Source: Candidatus Omnitrophota bacterium (lineage in GTDB: Bacteria > Omnitrophota > Gorgyraeia > Gygaellales > UBA12090). From it: 5,923 nucleotides of DNA. The notes below the pieces were generated by a model. The model made no database searches and was not told where the DNA came from. It was given only the letters and a program-made list of their open reading frames with translations. The number at the start of each line of letters is the position of its first letter. Position 1 is the first letter of the stretch. Positions 4,211 through 5,923 of the stretch are shown one piece after another. The stretch lies in NCBI GenBank assembly GCA_003510525.1, contig DOMD01000005.1, positions 1 to 5,923 of the forward strand. Reading direction: 5' to 3'. The translations under genes and the position numbers were made by a program.

Positions 4211-5833
4211 ATGGAATTTTACGGACGCCAGGATTTGTTAGAGCTTTTGAATAAGCGCTCTGATGCCTTAAGCAAAGGTTATAGGCAGAATATGGCCATA
4301 ATCGGCGCGGAGCTGATTGGAAAAACCTCTCTGCTTAAACACTGGCTTTCTCAATACTGCGATACGCGCATCGTTACGGTATATATAGAGATCAGGCATG
4401 AGGAGGCAAATTCTTTCGGGGAGAGATTTATCGGGAACCTGTTTTTTTCTTTTCTCAAGAACAGCCATAACGGCCTGAAGGATGATATAGTTTTTCTTTT
4501 GGAAAGGTGCGCTAAATACATCCCTAAGACGACAACTTTCGCCAGAAAGATCCTTTCTGAAAGATACGCCAGAAGAACTGAAGTAGTATTCGCGAAACTA
4601 CTTGAGCTGGTAGAACAATTTAACGCTGAGAGCGGAAAATACTGCGTTTTGATCCTTGATGAATTCCATCTTTTGGCATTGACGCCGCCTAAAGATATTT
4701 ACGCTTCCTGGCGTAAGCATATCATGCTTAATAAAAATACAATGTATGTCCTGCTCAGTTCTAAGAAAGATCTCGCCCGGAAGATTTTGGCTGAGGACCT
4801 GGCTCTCCTGTTTGGGAATTTCGAGAAAATAGATTTGCAGCCGTTTGATAATAAGACAAGTAGTGCTTTTATCCGCGGCAAACTTAAATCCCTGAGTGTT
4901 TCAGAGCAGATTCTATCCTTTATCGTAAATTTGAGCTCAGGAAAACCTTTTTATCTTAATGCCATTTGTGATGCTCTTATGAACTATCATCTTAAAAGCG
5001 CGCGCGAGGCAAATCTCACCTTCGACTTTTTTGTCAGGTCGCAGGAGGATATTTTTATCGGCGAGTGGGGTATTTTGAACAGGCGCTTCTTAATCCTGAC
5101 CCAGCAAGTGGACGCGGTGTTTAAAGACGCGGCTGTCTTTAACGTCTTAACCGCCCTGGCCTCGGGCAAAAATAGTATTTCCGATATTGCCCATAGATGC
5201 GCCCGCCCGAAAAAATATGTCTCTTCGATTTTGAATAAGCTTTACGAAGAGGATTTTATATCCAGGAATGCCGATGTGTATATTTTAGATGACGCTTTAT
5301 TCGCTCTTTGGCTTAGGTGCGTGTACGCGAAGAAAACAGGCGTCTTTACCGCGGAGCCTGAAAAAGAGAGAGAGCTTTTTAAGCGTGAGTTAGAGTCTCT
5401 GTTTACGGATTTTCGCGATGCCCAGACCAAGGAAATCTCCCAGCGGCTGATGGAATTATTCGGTAAGTTTAACAATGAATCAATTGAAGTCCATAAAAAA
5501 CGTCTGCGTCTGAATCTCTTTAAGGAAATAAAGCTGTTGGATCTTGGCGCGGCGAAACAGCCCGGTAAAGGAATAATCGCCAGGTGCCCCGGAGCGGTCT
5601 GGATAGCCGGTTTTAAAGAAGATAGAGCCAGGGAAGAAGATATGGTTGAGTTCGTCGAATTCTGTAAGAGATTTAAATACGGTAAAACTCAAAGCCAAAA
5701 AAGGATATTTATCGCCCTTAATGAAATAGACGCTAATGCCAGCCTGATTGCCAAGGAAGAAAAGATTTCTACCTGGGATACGGCCCTGGTTAATTCTTTA
5801 TTTGATATTTACGGTAAACCCAGGATTGTGTAA
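4211..5833 (+). CDS. STAND/AAA-type ATPase with winged helix and nuclease-like C-terminal domain, function unknown
   Basis: A 540-residue cytoplasmic protein resembling the 'archaeal-type' ATPases of the STAND class. It opens with FYGRQDLLELL (3-13), typical of that group. The Walker A is GAELIGKTS (32-40) and the Walker B is VLILDE (146-151) followed by FHLL. VLLSSKKDL (180-188) sits where a sensor-like strand is expected, followed by LQPFDN. Around 300-355 is a likely winged-helix segment (SDIAHRCARPKKYVSSILNKLYEEDFI), then a FALWLR stretch as in DUF234-type proteins. The C-terminal third looks like a restriction-endonuclease fold: VWIAGFKED (463-471), KRIFIAL and ISTWDTALVNSLF. The position expected to be the catalytic Glu of a (D/E)xK motif is Gly467, so it is probably not a nuclease. 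No signal peptide or membrane segment is visible. It may be co-transcribed with the upstream lipoprotein. The target is unknown. Confidence 0.8.
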   Translation: MEFYGRQDLLELLNKRSDALSKGYRQNMAIIGAELIGKTSLLKHWLSQYCDTRIVTVYIEIRHEEANSFGERFIGNLFFSFLKNSHNGLKDDIVFLLERCAKYIPKTTTFARKILSERYARRTEVVFAKLLELVEQFNAESGKYCVLILDEFHLLALTPPKDIYASWRKHIMLNKNTMYVLLSSKKDLARKILAEDLALLFGNFEKIDLQPFDNKTSSAFIRGKLKSLSVSEQILSFIVNLSSGKPFYLNAICDALMNYHLKSAREANLTFDFFVRSQEDIFIGEWGILNRRFLILTQQVDAVFKDAAVFNVLTALASGKNSISDIAHRCARPKKYVSSILNKLYEEDFISRNADVYILDDALFALWLRCVYAKKTGVFTAEPEKERELFKRELESLFTDFRDAQTKEISQRLMELFGKFNNESIEVHKKRLRLNLFKEIKLLDLGAAKQPGKGIIARCPGAVWIAGFKEDRAREEDMVEFVEFCKRFKYGKTQSQKRIFIALNEIDANASLIAKEEKISTWDTALVNSLFDIYGKPRIV

Positions 5834-5923
5834 TTAGCAACAGTTCAGTCTTTGGAAGTAATTGTGTCACTCAGACTGTGCCGCAATCTCTTAAAATGAC
5901 CATTTTGTCATTCTGAGGGAGCA
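5834..5923. other. Non-coding tail after the ATPase gene
   Basis: Ninety bases without a credible coding frame follow the ATPase stop. They hold a 6-bp inverted repeat, CAGTCT (5846-5851) and AGACTG (5873-5878), with a 21-nt loop and no U-tract, so I do not call a terminator. The partial repeat at the right edge is listed separately. Confidence 0.5.
5895..5923. repeat. Partial dispersed-repeat-like sequence cut by the window end
   Basis: AATGAC (5895-5900) and GTCATT (5907-5912) form a 6-bp stem with loop CATTTT. The last 18 bases, TGTCATTCTGAGGGAGCA, resemble the start of an intergenic palindromic repeat I recall from many uncultivated bacterial genomes, in which TGTCATTCTGAG is followed by GC-rich sequence and a reverse-complement arm. 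The second arm would lie beyond the window, so this is a tentative call. Confidence 0.4.

Noticed and set aside
104..5698. Several minus-strand reading frames of 60-105 codons
   Set aside because: Each lies antisense to a well-supported gene, has no family motif or start signal, and is expected by chance opposite these codons.
4211..5833. Active restriction endonuclease or anti-phage effector
   Set aside because: The expected (D/E)xK acid is Gly467, and no partner methylase, toxin or defence gene lies in the window.
5846..5878. Rho-independent terminator after the ATPase gene
   Set aside because: The stem is only 6 bp with a 21-nt loop and no following T-run.

Overview
The window looks like a chromosomal segment from an uncultivated Gram-negative-type bacterium. 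Three things point that way: genes for ADP-heptose, an outer-membrane LPS core precursor; a lipoprotein of the NlpD type; and a moderate-GC sequence with little Shine-Dalgarno signal. The gene style and the 7-bp-periodic intergenic repeats remind me of Omnitrophota or related metagenome-assembled genomes. That assignment is from memory and is not proven by the sequence. All recognised genes are on the + strand.

Layout. Positions 3-404 hold the 3' two-thirds of gmhA (sedoheptulose-7-phosphate isomerase). After a short gap with a small repeat comes rfaE2/hldC (heptose-1-phosphate adenylyltransferase, 471-950). It overlaps by one base with thiD2 (950-1378, a monofunctional HMP-phosphate kinase domain protein), which overlaps thiE (1332-1949) in the +1 frame. 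A 132-bp inverted array of telomere-like heptamers (1941-2072) separates thiE from thiC (2081-3364). The thiC stop codon lies inside a tRNA-Gly(CCC) gene (3355-3425). A third heptameric inverted repeat (3430-3527) then supplies the start and signal peptide of a LysM/degenerate-M23 lipoprotein (3440-4198). The last gene (4211-5833) encodes a STAND/AAA-type ATPase with a winged helix and a nuclease-like C-terminus. The final 90 bases are non-coding and end in part of what looks like a dispersed repeat.

How the genes work together. GmhA and RfaE2 are the first and last enzymes of ADP-heptose synthesis; the kinase and phosphatase steps are not in the window. ThiC (AIR to HMP-P), ThiD2 (HMP-P to HMP-PP) and ThiE (HMP-PP plus thiazole phosphate to thiamine phosphate) form a complete pyrimidine-and-coupling branch of thiamine synthesis. 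No thiazole-branch gene and no recognisable TPP riboswitch are present.

The most unusual signals are: (1) three sequence-distinct intergenic elements that share a 7-bp period and inverted arms, one of which has become coding sequence; (2) a thiD2/thiE junction that a one-base change in an A7 run would turn into the familiar ThiD2-ThiE fusion; (3) the thiC/tRNA overlap; and (4) an internal duplication in ThiD2.
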